Positions 18,210 to 26,359 of a stretch of DNA of 26,773 bases are shown here, piece after piece; position 1 is the first letter of the stretch, and each line of letters opens with the position of its first letter. Where the stretch lies: the NCBI GenBank assembly GCA_035552775.1, contig DASZKW010000080.1, positions 1 through 26,773 on the forward strand. The letters are read 5' to 3'. Made by a program: the position numbers and the translations under genes. Source of the stretch: DASZKW01 sp035552775. GTDB taxonomy: Bacteria; Actinomycetota; Acidimicrobiia; Acidimicrobiales; Palsa-688. A model generated the notes under the pieces. The model ran no database searches. It saw only the letters and a program-made list of their open reading frames with translations, and was not told the origin of the DNA.

Positions 18210-21200
18210 CAGCGGATCGGCTCCACCAAGACGTCGGTCACGGCGCTGGACGAGTCGATCAGCGCGGTGGCGGTGGCACCGGGCAGGTTGACGGCCATGG
18301 CGGCCACGCCCTCGGGTACGTCGTGGTCGCCCACCGCCACGACGAGGATGATCCCCCGCGCCGAGCTCACCCGCACGGCGGCGCCGTCGGCCACACCGAG
18401 ACGTGACATCTCCGCCGGGTGCAAGCGCACGGCGGCAACGGGGTGCAGGCCGGCCAGGTGGGGCGAGTGCTGCACCAGGGTGCCCCCGTCCCACATGGAC
18501 CGGGTGGCGACCAGGCGCAACTCCCCGGCGGCCGGCGGGGACACCGCGTCACCTGACCCGGTCGGGTGACGCGCCTCGGTCGGCGCGCGCAGGGCGGCGG
18601 GCGGCGCGGGCGGTTCGCGCGGTGCCGGATCGCCGGCCTCCCCTTCCGGACCGGTCTCCCCAGGGTCGCCGGCCTCCTCCGGCGCGGCGACGTCCTCTGC
18701 TTCGCCCGGGGGGGGACCTTGGAAGCCGGGCGTGACGTCGGGCCCGGGCGTGTCGTCGGGGGCGCTGCGCCTCCCCTCCACCTCGGCCTCGGGAACGTCG
18801 GCGTCGGGGACGCCAGCGCCGGCCGACCACGCCCGGCCGGCACCCGACCCGTACAGGGAGTTGGGGGGAACCATGTGGGCCTCGGTCGTGCCGATGCCGG
18901 GGTCCGCCATCGGGTCAAGCGGTCTGGGCACCTCTCCCTCGCCGCCCGCGCCCCCGAGGCCGACCGGCACCACGATCCCGTTGCGGCCCTGACGGGATGT
19001 GACGAGGGCCTGGCTCACCCCGGCGTGCAGGGGCGAGACCCGTTCGATCTCGGCCCAGATCTCCTCCAGGCTGGACAGGCCGGCGTCGACGCCCAGGTGG
19101 GCGGCCAGTTCGACGGCGATCATCCAGTCGGGCCAGGCCACGCCGGGGGGGCTCACCTTCTGGCCGAGCCACGTGATGCGCCCCTCCAGGTTGGTGAAGC
19201 TCCCCCGCCGCTCGGCGTAGGTCGCGGCGGGCAGCACCACGTCGGCGTGGCGCGCCGAGGGGTTGAGGAACGTGTCGATGGCGACGACGAAGCCCGCTCC
19301 TTCCATGGCCGCCGCCGCCAATGTGGCGTCCGGGAAGTCGGCCACGGGATCTGCTCCCACCAGGACCAGCCCTGCGAGGCGTCCCTCGGCCGCGGCCGCC
19401 AGCATGGCGCCCGTGTCGAGGCCGGCTTCGGCCGGCAGCGCGCTGCCCCACCGGGATTCGTACCAACGCCGGCCGTCTTCCAGCGATACCCGACCGGGGA
19501 GGATCCCCGGCGCCAGTCCCAGGTCCAGGGCCCCGTGCACGTTGGAGCGGCGCAGCCCCGAGAGGAAGGCCACGCCGGGCAGGCCGGCCAGCGCGGTGGC
19601 GGCCTCGGCGATGGAGGCGGCCGGTTCGGAGACGGTGGGGCGGCCGAGGATCACCACTATCGACGGTGCGCCGGGCGCGCCGTGGTCCACGGCGGCGGCG
19701 ATGCGGGCCCTGGTGGCTTCGACCAGCCCGGCGGCCACCCCCGACACGTCGCGAGCGGCCCCCTGAGCGGGAAGCCGGGCCCGAGCGGCCCCCTGAGCGG
19801 GCAGCAGGGCTTGGACGAGGGCACCCACCTCGCCGGCCCGGTAGACCAGGGTGCTCTGCGCGTAGCGTGACAGCCCGGTGCGGCGGGGCGTCAACTCCAC
19901 GATGGGTACGCCGTCGTTGACCGCGGCGTGGCGAAGCCTCAGGTAGAGGACCGGTAGCTCCTCTTTGATGTCGGGCGCCAGGGTGATGACGAGGGGGGCA
20001 CGCGTCGCCTGGTCGATGGTGGCCCGGGGAAGGCCGAGGACCACCTCGGGCGCCAGGCCGTCGCCGAGCTGGCAGTCCACGTTGTCGGTACCGAGGGCGA
20101 CGCGGGCCACCTTGGCCCACGTGTAGGCGTCCTCGTTGGCCAGGCGCGCCCCGCCGATCACCCCGAGGCGCTCACCCCGCCACCCGCCCGCCGCGCCACC
20201 GGCGCGCGCCGCGACCTCGAGCCCCCCGGCCGCCGCTGCCTTCAGCCCGCCGGCCGCCGCGGCCAGGGCCTCTCCCCAGCTCGCCTCGACCAACTCGTCG
20301 CCCTTGCGGACAAGGGGGACCGTTAGCCGCTCCTCGCTGCTCAGCGCCTCGTGGTCGAAGCGGCCCTTGTCGCACAGCCAGCTCCAGTTGACCGGGTCGG
20401 TGTCGATGCCGAGGTAGCGGGTCACCTTGTCGGAGCTCGACTGCACCGCGACGCGGCACCCGACCGAGCACGACGTGCAACTGCTCTCCACCTGCTCCAG
20501 ATCCCACGGGCGGGCCCGGAAACGGTACGGCGTGGAGGTGAGGGCCCCGACCGGGCAGATCTGGACGATGTTGCCGCTGAAATTGGAGCTGAACGGGACA
20601 TCGGGGAACGTGGCCACCTCGGTGGTGTCACTGCGCCCGGCGAAGTCGATGAGCGGGTCGCCGGCGACCTCCTCGGCGAAGCGGGTGCAACGGGCGCACT
20701 GGATGCAGCGCTCGCGGTCCAGGTTGACCAGGGCGGAAATGGGGATGGGCTTGTCCCAGTGGCGCTTCTCCTCGACGAAGCGGGTTTCGCCGGGGCCGTA
20801 GGCGAGGGTCTGGTCCTGGAGTGGGCATTCGCCGCCCTTGTCGCAGACGGGGCAGTCGAGGGGATGGTTGATGAGCAGGAACTCGAGTATCCCGTCCTGG
20901 GCCTTCTTCACCCGCTCCGACGTGGTGACCACCTCCTGGCCGTCGGCCACGGGCGTGAAGCATGCGGGCGTGAGGGCATAGCCACGGGGGCCCTTGACGT
21001 CCACCAGGCACATGCGGCACATGCCGACCGGCTTCATGCGCGGGTGGTAACAGAAGCGCGGGATGTAGGTGCCCACCCGTTCCGCGGCGGTAATCATCAT
21101 CTCGCCTTTGCGGGCTGTCACCTGGCGACCGTCGACGGTGATGCTGACGACCTCCACCTCGGGTGGCGGTGGCGGTGGGGGGGTGCCGGTGGCGCCGGCC

Positions 21201-21448
21201 ATCCCCGGGGGCGCTCCTTTGGCCGCGGACGCTCCAGGTTCGGTTCGTTCCTCGACCTTTGCCCCGGAAGCCGACTTAGAGGTCGCCGCCGCGCCGGCCT
21301 CGGCCGTGCCCGACTCGCCGCCGCCCGAGGGCGCCTGCCCCGCGGGTGCTGTGTCGGTCCCTGCTTGGCCGGCGTCGGCGGCCTTGGAGTCGGGCACCGA
21401 CGCCTCCTTCGGGTCGCCGCCGCGTCGCTGGCGCCGCTTGTCAGACAT
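18209..21448 (-). CDS. nuoG: NADH-quinone oxidoreductase subunit G (iron-sulfur, molybdopterin-oxidoreductase-like)
   Basis: This is the large electron-transfer subunit, 1079 residues from ATG 21448, overlapping the nuoF stop by eight bases. After a disordered Ala/Gly/Ser-rich leader and seven consecutive prolines (residues 90-96), a 2Fe-2S domain begins. Cys133, 144, 147 and 163 are its ligands (CRMC motif). HPLDCPVCDKGGECPL gives the His-ligated N5 cluster and CIQCARCTRF with CPVG gives N4. CTSCSVGC plus the later WLCDKG supplies the four cysteines of the extra N7 cluster. A molybdopterin-oxidoreductase-like domain follows, without catalytic function in this family. Near residues 860-970 an acidic, Pro/Gly-rich linker precedes the last domain (molybdopterin-dinucleotide-binding fold, GVADGAAVRVSSARG). 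A 30-bp tandem repeat lies at 19751-19810. The protein is longer than E. coli NuoG (about 910). Confidence 0.96.
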   Translation of the reverse strand: MSDKRRQRRGGDPKEASVPDSKAADAGQAGTDTAPAGQAPSGGGESGTAEAGAAATSKSASGAKVEERTEPGASAAKGAPPGMAGATGTPPPPPPPEVEVVSITVDGRQVTARKGEMMITAAERVGTYIPRFCYHPRMKPVGMCRMCLVDVKGPRGYALTPACFTPVADGQEVVTTSERVKKAQDGILEFLLINHPLDCPVCDKGGECPLQDQTLAYGPGETRFVEEKRHWDKPIPISALVNLDRERCIQCARCTRFAEEVAGDPLIDFAGRSDTTEVATFPDVPFSSNFSGNIVQICPVGALTSTPYRFRARPWDLEQVESSCTSCSVGCRVAVQSSSDKVTRYLGIDTDPVNWSWLCDKGRFDHEALSSEERLTVPLVRKGDELVEASWGEALAAAAGGLKAAAAGGLEVAARAGGAAGGWRGERLGVIGGARLANEDAYTWAKVARVALGTDNVDCQLGDGLAPEVVLGLPRATIDQATRAPLVITLAPDIKEELPVLYLRLRHAAVNDGVPIVELTPRRTGLSRYAQSTLVYRAGEVGALVQALLPAQGAARARLPAQGAARDVSGVAAGLVEATRARIAAAVDHGAPGAPSIVVILGRPTVSEPAASIAEAATALAGLPGVAFLSGLRRSNVHGALDLGLAPGILPGRVSLEDGRRWYESRWGSALPAEAGLDTGAMLAAAAEGRLAGLVLVGADPVADFPDATLAAAAMEGAGFVVAIDTFLNPSARHADVVLPAATYAERRGSFTNLEGRITWLGQKVSPPGVAWPDWMIAVELAAHLGVDAGLSSLEEIWAEIERVSPLHAGVSQALVTSRQGRNGIVVPVGLGGAGGEGEVPRPLDPMADPGIGTTEAHMVPPNSLYGSGAGRAWSAGAGVPDADVPEAEVEGRRSAPDDTPGPDVTPGFQGPPPGEAEDVAAPEEAGDPGETGPEGEAGDPAPREPPAPPAALRAPTEARHPTGSGDAVSPPAAGELRLVATRSMWDGGTLVQHSPHLAGLHPVAAVRLHPAEMSRLGVADGAAVRVSSARGIILVVAVGDHDVPEGVAAMAVNLPGATATALIDSSSAVTDVLVEPIR
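19751..19810. repeat. 30-bp tandem duplication in nuoG
   Basis: Two copies of a 30-base unit (19751-19780 and 19781-19810) differ at only a few positions. They encode two in-frame ten-residue blocks of the form LPAQGAARAR within the molybdopterin-oxidoreductase-like domain of NuoG. The frame is preserved, so the protein is intact. Confidence 0.85.
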
Positions 21449-22805
21449 CGACGCCGCCGGCATGCTCGGCCGGGCCCCCGGGGCCGCCCCGGAGCCGATC
21501 GGGTGGGAACGGGCAGCGTCCCTCGCGAACATGGGCCAAGAACTCGTCCCGGAACAGCCGGATCCCCCACGCCACCGAGCTCGGGATGGACGGCCCCAGC
21601 ACGCAGATGGTCGTCTGGGCGGGGGGCCAGCTCACGCCCGGGGCGATGCCGTCGCACACGTCCATGAGCAGGTCGAGGTCGGATTCTCGCCCCGCGCCCG
21701 ACTCGATGCGGGACATGATCTTCTCGACCCAGCCGCTTCCCTCCCGGCACGGGGTGCACTGCCCGCACGACTCACGATGGAAAAAACGGCTGATGCGCCA
21801 CGCCGCCCGGACCATGCAACGGGTGTGGTCCATCGGGGTCACCGCCCCCGATCCGGCCATGGAACCGGCACCGGCGATGTCCTCGTTGGCCAAGGTGACG
21901 TCGAGCTTGTCCGCCCCGAACCACGGCGCCGACACGCCGCCGGGGATCACGCATTTGAGCTCGTTGCCGTCCCTGATGCCACCGCCGAGGCGGGGGTCGT
22001 TGATCAGCTCGCCGAAGGTGACCTTGGCGAACTCCAGCTCGTAGTTGCCGGGACGCAACACGTCACCCGACAACGCCACGATCTTTGTCCCCTTGGACCG
22101 TCCGGTGCCGAGGGCGGCGAAGGCGTCGCCACCGTGCACCATGATCCAGGGCAGGTTGGCGATCGTCTCGACGTTGTTCACTACCGTCGGAGCCCCGTAC
22201 AGGCCAATGGCGGCGGGGAAAAAGGGGGGCTTGATCCGGGGAAAGCCACGCTTGCCCTCCAGGCTCTCCAGCAGCGCCGTCTCCTCCCCGCAGATGTAGG
22301 CGCCGGCACCGGGATGAACGACAATATCCACCGACCAGCCGCTGTCCAGGATGTCCCTGCCCACCGCCCCGTAGGCGTACGCCTCGTTGAGGGCGGCGGA
22401 CACCCGTTCCAGACCGAGGGCGAACTCGCCGCGCACGAACAGGAAAACCTGGTCCGACCGGGTGGCATAGGCGCAGATGAGCGAACCCTCGATAAGAGCG
22501 TGGGGGTCCTCCTCGATGAGCATGTGATCCTTGAAGGTGGCGGGTTCGCTCTCGTCACCGTTGACCACCAGGTACACCGGGTCGGCCTTGCGCAGCATCC
22601 CCCACTTGCGCCCCGCCTCGAAGCCGGCGCCGCCGCGGCCGAGCAGGTTGCCCACGTTGACCTGCTCGTGGACCTCCTCGGGCGTCATGGTGAGCGCCTT
22701 GCGCAGGCCCTGGTACCCGTCATCGGCCACGTAGGAGTCGAGGGTCCAGCTCCGGTCGCGGCCCAGGTGGCGGGAGACGATCCTGGGGGCGTCGGTGATC
22801 GTCAC
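21441..22805 (-). CDS. nuoF: NADH-quinone oxidoreductase subunit F (NADH- and FMN-binding)
   Basis: This is the entry point of electrons: it binds NADH and FMN and carries 4Fe-4S cluster N3. The protein has 454 residues, normal for the family. The FMN/NADH glycine loop is GRGGAGF (residues 56-62), followed by EAGRKW where most homologues have PTGxKW. VNGDESEPATFKDHMLIEEDPH and GAGAYICGEETALLESLEGKRG are intact. The N3 ligands are in ESCGQCTPCREG, with the fourth Cys in TTICVLG. The GTG start at 22805 overlaps the nuoE stop as GTGA. A short Gly-rich tail follows the conserved CPF segment and overlaps the nuoG start. It works with NuoE and NuoG as the dehydrogenase module. Confidence 0.97.
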   Translation of the reverse strand: MTITDAPRIVSRHLGRDRSWTLDSYVADDGYQGLRKALTMTPEEVHEQVNVGNLLGRGGAGFEAGRKWGMLRKADPVYLVVNGDESEPATFKDHMLIEEDPHALIEGSLICAYATRSDQVFLFVRGEFALGLERVSAALNEAYAYGAVGRDILDSGWSVDIVVHPGAGAYICGEETALLESLEGKRGFPRIKPPFFPAAIGLYGAPTVVNNVETIANLPWIMVHGGDAFAALGTGRSKGTKIVALSGDVLRPGNYELEFAKVTFGELINDPRLGGGIRDGNELKCVIPGGVSAPWFGADKLDVTLANEDIAGAGSMAGSGAVTPMDHTRCMVRAAWRISRFFHRESCGQCTPCREGSGWVEKIMSRIESGAGRESDLDLLMDVCDGIAPGVSWPPAQTTICVLGPSIPSSVAWGIRLFRDEFLAHVREGRCPFPPDRLRGGPGGPAEHAGGVDV

Positions 22806-23626
22806 TGCCGCTCCTCGCCGTCCTGCTTCGTCGCACCACGCGCCTTGGGGCCCTTGGTCCTGGAACCCTTCCTCTTGGAGACCTTGGCAGTGGAACCCTG
22901 CGCCTCAGAACCCTGCGCCTCAGAACCCTGCGCCTCAGAACCCTGCTCCCTCGAACCCTGGGCCATGCCGCTCACCGCTCCTGTGGCCGGCGCCGTCCCC
23001 GCGGCGACCTCCGCCCGGGCCGGTGCGACACCGTCGGCGGCCAGCGCGCCCCCGGGAGCGGAGGGGTGGACGGTCGCCCCGCTGGCCAGCAGGCCCACCT
23101 CTCGTCGCACCCGGTTGAGGGTCCCGTGCGGGGGGACCTGGTCGGCCAGGCGGCCTCCGGCCAGGTGATCGACGATCGAGTCGAACTTGGCTTCGTTGAC
23201 GTCGCCGAAGAAGCGCCAGTTGGCGGTGAGGCATGGGGCGTTACCGCATAAAGCCAGGCATTCCGCGTCCTCGAGGGTGAACATCCCGTCCGCCGTGGTA
23301 CCCCCCGGGGAAATGCCGAGGCGCTTCTCGGCGTGCTCGAGGAGCTCGAAAGCACCCGCGAGCATGCAGGCGATGTTGGTGCAAACGGCGAGGAGGTAGT
23401 GACCCACCGGCTCGGTGTGGAGCATGTCGTAGAACGACGCCGTCCCCATTACCTCCGCCGGCGCCAATCCCAACAGCTCTCCGACGTGGGCCATGCCGTC
23501 GGGGGTGAGGTAGCCGTCCTGTTCCTGCAGCAGGTGCAGGATCGGGATCAGGGCTGAACGGCGCTGAGGGTACAGGGCTATCAGCTCCCGGGCCTGCTCC
23601 TCGTTGTCGGGTCTCAGCCGGGCCAC
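22802..23626 (-). CDS. nuoE: NADH-quinone oxidoreductase subunit E (2Fe-2S) with repetitive basic tail
   Basis: This thioredoxin-fold subunit carries cluster N1a; the ligands Cys82, Cys87, Cys123 and Cys127 (CTNIAC and CLALC) are all present. The first 170 residues or so match the usual family length. A further 100 residues of low complexity follow: an Ala/Gly-rich stretch, repeated QGSEA units (about residues 225-245) and a Lys/Arg-rich end (VSKRKGSRTKGPKARG). The start is GTG 23626, since no in-frame ATG fits. The purine tract GAGG is 12-13 bases upstream, a weak arrangement, and the stop of a 28-codon ORF lies one base before the GTG. It is preceded by the second-longest gap in the operon and overlaps nuoF by four bases. 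Confidence 0.95.
   Translation of the reverse strand: MARLRPDNEEQARELIALYPQRRSALIPILHLLQEQDGYLTPDGMAHVGELLGLAPAEVMGTASFYDMLHTEPVGHYLLAVCTNIACMLAGAFELLEHAEKRLGISPGGTTADGMFTLEDAECLALCGNAPCLTANWRFFGDVNEAKFDSIVDHLAGGRLADQVPPHGTLNRVRREVGLLASGATVHPSAPGGALAADGVAPARAEVAAGTAPATGAVSGMAQGSREQGSEAQGSEAQGSEAQGSTAKVSKRKGSRTKGPKARGATKQDGEERQ
22893..22967. repeat. 15-bp tandem repeat in the 3' end of nuoE
   Basis: Three perfect copies of a 15-base unit (22893-22907, 22908-22922, 22923-22937) are followed by imperfect copies from 22938 and 22953. They encode repeated Gln-Gly-Ser-Glu-Ala blocks. Related GGAACCC-type steps occur nearby at 22862-22896, which suggests an older, decayed array. Confidence 0.9.
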
Positions 23627-23627
23627 G

Positions 23628-23714
23628 TCAGCGCATCCTCGCGGAGAGGGCCCTCCCGGTCAAAACTTCTCGCCCCGCGCCACGGCGCCGCTCTTTCCCC
23701 GACACGTCAGCCAT
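23628..23714 (-). CDS. Possible 28-residue ORF between nuoD and nuoE
   Basis: In the 97-base gap an ATG at 23714 opens a frame that ends in TGA one base before the nuoE GTG. It would encode a basic peptide beginning MADVSGKERRRG. It starts 12 bases after the nuoD stop, so a ribosome could step from nuoD through it to nuoE. Codon third positions are only mildly GC-biased and no Shine-Dalgarno is clear, so it may be a translational bridge or chance. Confidence 0.2.
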   Translation of the reverse strand: MADVSGKERRRGAGREVLTGRALSARMR

Positions 23715-23726
23715 CAACCCGGTCCG

Positions 23727-25070
23727 TCACCGGTCGACGTCCCCGAGCACAGGATCGATGGTGGCGATGATGGCGATGGCGTCGGCGATGAGCCCACCGT
23801 GCATCATGGGCGGCATCACCTGCAGGTTGGCGAAGCTCGGCGTCCGCATGTGCAGGCGGTACGGCCGGCTCGACCCGTCGGAGACCACGAAGCAGCCGAG
23901 CTCGCCCCTCGGCGACTCCACGGGAACGTAGGCCTCGCCCGGCTCCACCCGGAAACCCTCGGTGTAGAGCTTGAAGTGGTGGATGAGCGCCTCCATCGAC
24001 TCGTCGATGCGGCTGCGGGGTGGAGGGGTGACCTTCTTGTCCTGAACCCGGTAATCGCCCGCCGGCATCATGTCCGCGATCTGGCGGCAGATCTTCACCG
24101 ACTCGCGGATCTCGTTGCTCCGTATGGCAAAGCGGTCCCAGCAGTCGCCGTAGGTACCGACGATCACGTCGAAGTCGACCTGGTCGTAGGCCAGGTACGG
24201 CTGGTCACGGCGCAGGTCCCACGCCACGCCCGTGGAGCGCAGGAGCGGCCCCGTCACGCCTAGCCCGATGGCCACGTCGGCGTCGATGGCGCCCACACCC
24301 TCGGTGCGCTCTTGGAGGATGGGCTGGCCGGTGAGCAGGTCGTCGTACTCGTCCATGCGCTTGGGGATGGCCTCGCAGATGGCCATCACGTCATCGCGCC
24401 AACCGTCGGGCAGGTCGGCCGCCACCCCGCCCGGGCGGAAATAGTTGTGGTTCATCCGCAGGCCGGTGACCTTCTCGAAGAAGCTCAGCAGCACCTCGCG
24501 CTCGCGCCACCCGTACACGAGCATGTTGATGGCGCCGATGTCCGCGCTGCTGGTGGCGAGGAAGAGCATGTGCGAGCTGATCCGGTTGAGCTCGCACATC
24601 AGCATCCGGATCCAAGTGGCCCGCACCGGCACCTCCACGCCCAAGAGGCGCTCGACCGACAAGCAGAAGGCGAGCTCGTTGAAGAACGGGCCCAGGTAGT
24701 CCATCCTGGTGACGTTGGTGGATCCCTGGTGGTACATCAGTTCTTCGCCGGTCTTCTCCATCCCCGTGTGGAGGTAGCCGATGACCGGCTTGGCCCTCAG
24801 GATCTGCTCACCTTCGAGCTCGAGCATTATCCGCAGCACGCCGTGGGTGGAGGGGTGCGACGGACCCAGGTTGAGGATCATGGTCTCGTCCTCGGCCACG
24901 TCGACGTCGATGTCGCCGGGGTCGGCGTCCACGCCCTCGGGCAGGCGGAGGACGCCGCCCATCTCGCGCCGCAGCTCCTCGGCGCGGGTCCGGCCTCGCG
25001 CCACCATCTCCTGGGCGCCTTCGGACGTCTTGGACTGAGGCTGGTAGGCCGTCGGAGGCCGGCTGGTCAT
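23727..25070 (-). CDS. nuoD: NADH-quinone oxidoreductase subunit D (49-kDa type)
   Basis: This hydrogenase-derived subunit forms the quinone-reduction site with NuoB. From ATG 25070 (MTSRPPTAYQPQ) it has 447 residues. The ATG lies 13 bases after the nuoC stop. The upstream open frame to 25136 overlaps nuoC and is rejected. Conserved parts are LNLGPSHPSTHGVLR (with the quinone-site His), IGYLHTGMEKTGEE, YLGPFFNELAFCLSVERLLG, ELNRISSHMLFLATSSADIGA, MNHNYFRPGGV, and a C terminus ending HGGLIADAIAIIATIDPVLGDVDR. It is separate from nuoC, not fused as in E. coli. A 60-residue N-terminal lead of moderate complexity precedes the conserved core. Confidence 0.97.
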   Translation of the reverse strand: MTSRPPTAYQPQSKTSEGAQEMVARGRTRAEELRREMGGVLRLPEGVDADPGDIDVDVAEDETMILNLGPSHPSTHGVLRIMLELEGEQILRAKPVIGYLHTGMEKTGEELMYHQGSTNVTRMDYLGPFFNELAFCLSVERLLGVEVPVRATWIRMLMCELNRISSHMLFLATSSADIGAINMLVYGWREREVLLSFFEKVTGLRMNHNYFRPGGVAADLPDGWRDDVMAICEAIPKRMDEYDDLLTGQPILQERTEGVGAIDADVAIGLGVTGPLLRSTGVAWDLRRDQPYLAYDQVDFDVIVGTYGDCWDRFAIRSNEIRESVKICRQIADMMPAGDYRVQDKKVTPPPRSRIDESMEALIHHFKLYTEGFRVEPGEAYVPVESPRGELGCFVVSDGSSRPYRLHMRTPSFANLQVMPPMMHGGLIADAIAIIATIDPVLGDVDR

Positions 25071-25083
25071 CGGGTGTGCAGAC

Positions 25084-25638
25084 TCATCGGGCGCTCGGGG
25101 CCTCTTTGAACTGCACGGGGATGTGGCCGGTGGCATAGTCCTTGCGCAGGGGGTGGCCCTCCCAGTCCTCGGGCATGAGTATCCGCGTCATGTCGGGGTG
25201 GTCGTCGAAGGTGATGCCGAACAGGTCGTAGGTCTCGCGTTCGTGCGCCTCGCTGCCGGGCCACAGGTCGAACAGTGTCGGGACGTGAGGCTCGGCGGCC
25301 GGGACCTGGCAGCGCACCCGGACCCGCTGGCGCGACTTCAACGAGATGAGCTCGACCACCACCTCGAAGCGCTGCGCCCGGATCTCCTCAGGCAGGTCCC
25401 GACCCGGATGCGTGAGGTAATCGACACCGGTCACCCCGACGCACATGTCGTAACCGTCGGCCTTGAGGGCCGCCATCAAGGCCAGGTAACCGTCGCGCTC
25501 GGTGTGGACGACGGTGGCCCCGAAGTAGGTGACCACCGGGTGCCCGTGAAGTCGTGAGAGCCCTGCCGGCGCAGGAGAGCCGGCGGGGCTGTCGGGGCTT
25601 TCGGGCTCGCCGGCGGGGCTATCGGGGGTGTCGGTCAT
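25084..25638 (-). CDS. nuoC: NADH-quinone oxidoreductase subunit C (30-kDa type)
   Basis: This peripheral-arm structural subunit has no cofactor. It has 184 residues. The first 27 are a Ser/Pro/Ala/Gly/Glu-rich leader (SPAGEPESPDSPAG), partly coded by a repeat. The conserved body follows, with CVGVTGVDY, FEVVVELIS, VRVRCQVPA, LWPGSEAHERETYDLFGITFDDHPDMTRILMPEDWEGHPLRKDY near the C terminus; this last block is the family signature. The ATG at 25638 overlaps the nuoB stop (ATGA), and nuoD begins 13 bases downstream. Confidence 0.96.
   Translation of the reverse strand: MTDTPDSPAGEPESPDSPAGSPAPAGLSRLHGHPVVTYFGATVVHTERDGYLALMAALKADGYDMCVGVTGVDYLTHPGRDLPEEIRAQRFEVVVELISLKSRQRVRVRCQVPAAEPHVPTLFDLWPGSEAHERETYDLFGITFDDHPDMTRILMPEDWEGHPLRKDYATGHIPVQFKEAPSAR
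25580..25627. repeat. Imperfect direct repeat in the 5' end of nuoC
   Basis: An 18-base segment at 25580-25597 recurs 30 bases later at 25610-25627 with one mismatch. Together they encode the two SPDSPAG-like blocks of the NuoC leader. The coding frame is kept. Confidence 0.75.
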
Positions 25639-26267
25639 GGCTGGTCAGCCGTCGACCGGGCGGGTGTGGGCAGGTCGGGGCCCGGCGCTCGGGCCTCACG
25701 GCTCGAAGACGGTGCCCGGGGCGGCACGCTCACCCGCTGCTCGGAGCGGGTCGGCGCGGCGTCGAGGCGGAGAGCCAGCCCGGTACCGTCGGACACCCGA
25801 CGGGTGATGTGGCCCTGGCGGATCTTCTCGTGCAGGGTGATTATCGAATGGATGAGCGTCTCGGGCCCCGGCGGGCAGCCAGGGGCGTACACGTCCACCG
25901 GCACGATCTGGTCGACGCCCTGCACGATGGCGTAGTTGTTGAACATCCCCCCCGTGCTGGCGCACACGCCCATGGAGATGACCCATTTGGGCTCCATCAT
26001 CTGGTCGTAGACCTGGCGCAGCACCGGTGCCATCTTCTGGCTCACCCGGCCGGCGACGATCATCACGTCCGCCTGGCGGGGCGAGGCGCGGAACACCTCC
26101 ATCCCGAAGCGGGCGAGGTCGAAGTTGGCTGCCCCGGCGGCCATCATCTCGATGGCGCAGCAGGCGAGGCCGAAGTTCGCCGCCCACGAGCTCGACGCCC
26201 GGGCCCACTTGACCATCTCCTCGAGCGTCCCCGTCAAGAAGTTGTGGTTGAGCTTGTCCAGACCCAT
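25635..26267 (-). CDS. nuoB: NADH-quinone oxidoreductase subunit B (cluster N2)
   Basis: This subunit holds N2, the terminal 4Fe-4S cluster that reduces quinone. The ligands Cys36 and Cys37 (tandem, LACCAIEMM), Cys102 (GVCASTGGMF) and Cys131 (APGCPPGPE) are all present. From ATG 26267 (MGLDKLNHNF) it has 210 residues. That start has an excellent GGAGGT four bases upstream. A longer frame to 26405 would translate the palindrome and is rejected. The conserved body ends near residue 160 (IITLHEKIRQGHITRR); about 50 further residues are Ser/Pro/Arg/Ala-rich and look disordered. It is separated from nuoA by 177 bases, unusually far for this operon, and overlaps nuoC by four bases. Confidence 0.97.
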   Translation of the reverse strand: MGLDKLNHNFLTGTLEEMVKWARASSSWAANFGLACCAIEMMAAGAANFDLARFGMEVFRASPRQADVMIVAGRVSQKMAPVLRQVYDQMMEPKWVISMGVCASTGGMFNNYAIVQGVDQIVPVDVYAPGCPPGPETLIHSIITLHEKIRQGHITRRVSDGTGLALRLDAAPTRSEQRVSVPPRAPSSSREARAPGPDLPTPARSTADQP

Positions 26268-26270
26268 TGC

Positions 26271-26276
26271 ACCTCC
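26271..26276 (-). promoter_or_regulatory. Ribosome binding site of nuoB
   Basis: On the minus strand GGAGGT ends three bases before the ATG at 26267. It is the strongest Shine-Dalgarno seen in the operon and settles the nuoB start. Confidence 0.8.
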
Positions 26277-26284
26277 CCGGAGGT

Positions 26285-26308
26285 CCCGGCTCTCCCGGCT
26301 CTCCCGGC
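26285..26308. repeat. 9-bp tandem repeat in the nuoB leader
   Basis: CCCGGCTCT occurs twice in tandem (26285-26293, 26294-26302), followed by a partial third copy. It lies just upstream of the nuoB ribosome binding site, outside any coding region. Confidence 0.65.
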
Positions 26309-26359
26309 ACGGTACCCCGGCCGGTGTCTCCCGCCACGTGTGGCGTCCCCCCCTACGAA

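Noticed and set aside
22893..22967. 15-bp repeats as a CRISPR-like array
   Set aside because: The repeats are directly adjacent without spacers, in frame within nuoE, and far shorter than CRISPR repeats.
21069..23168. 699-codon plus-strand open frame opposite nuoE, nuoF and nuoG
   Set aside because: It is a mirror of real complex I genes with no family motif, and it crosses three gene boundaries.
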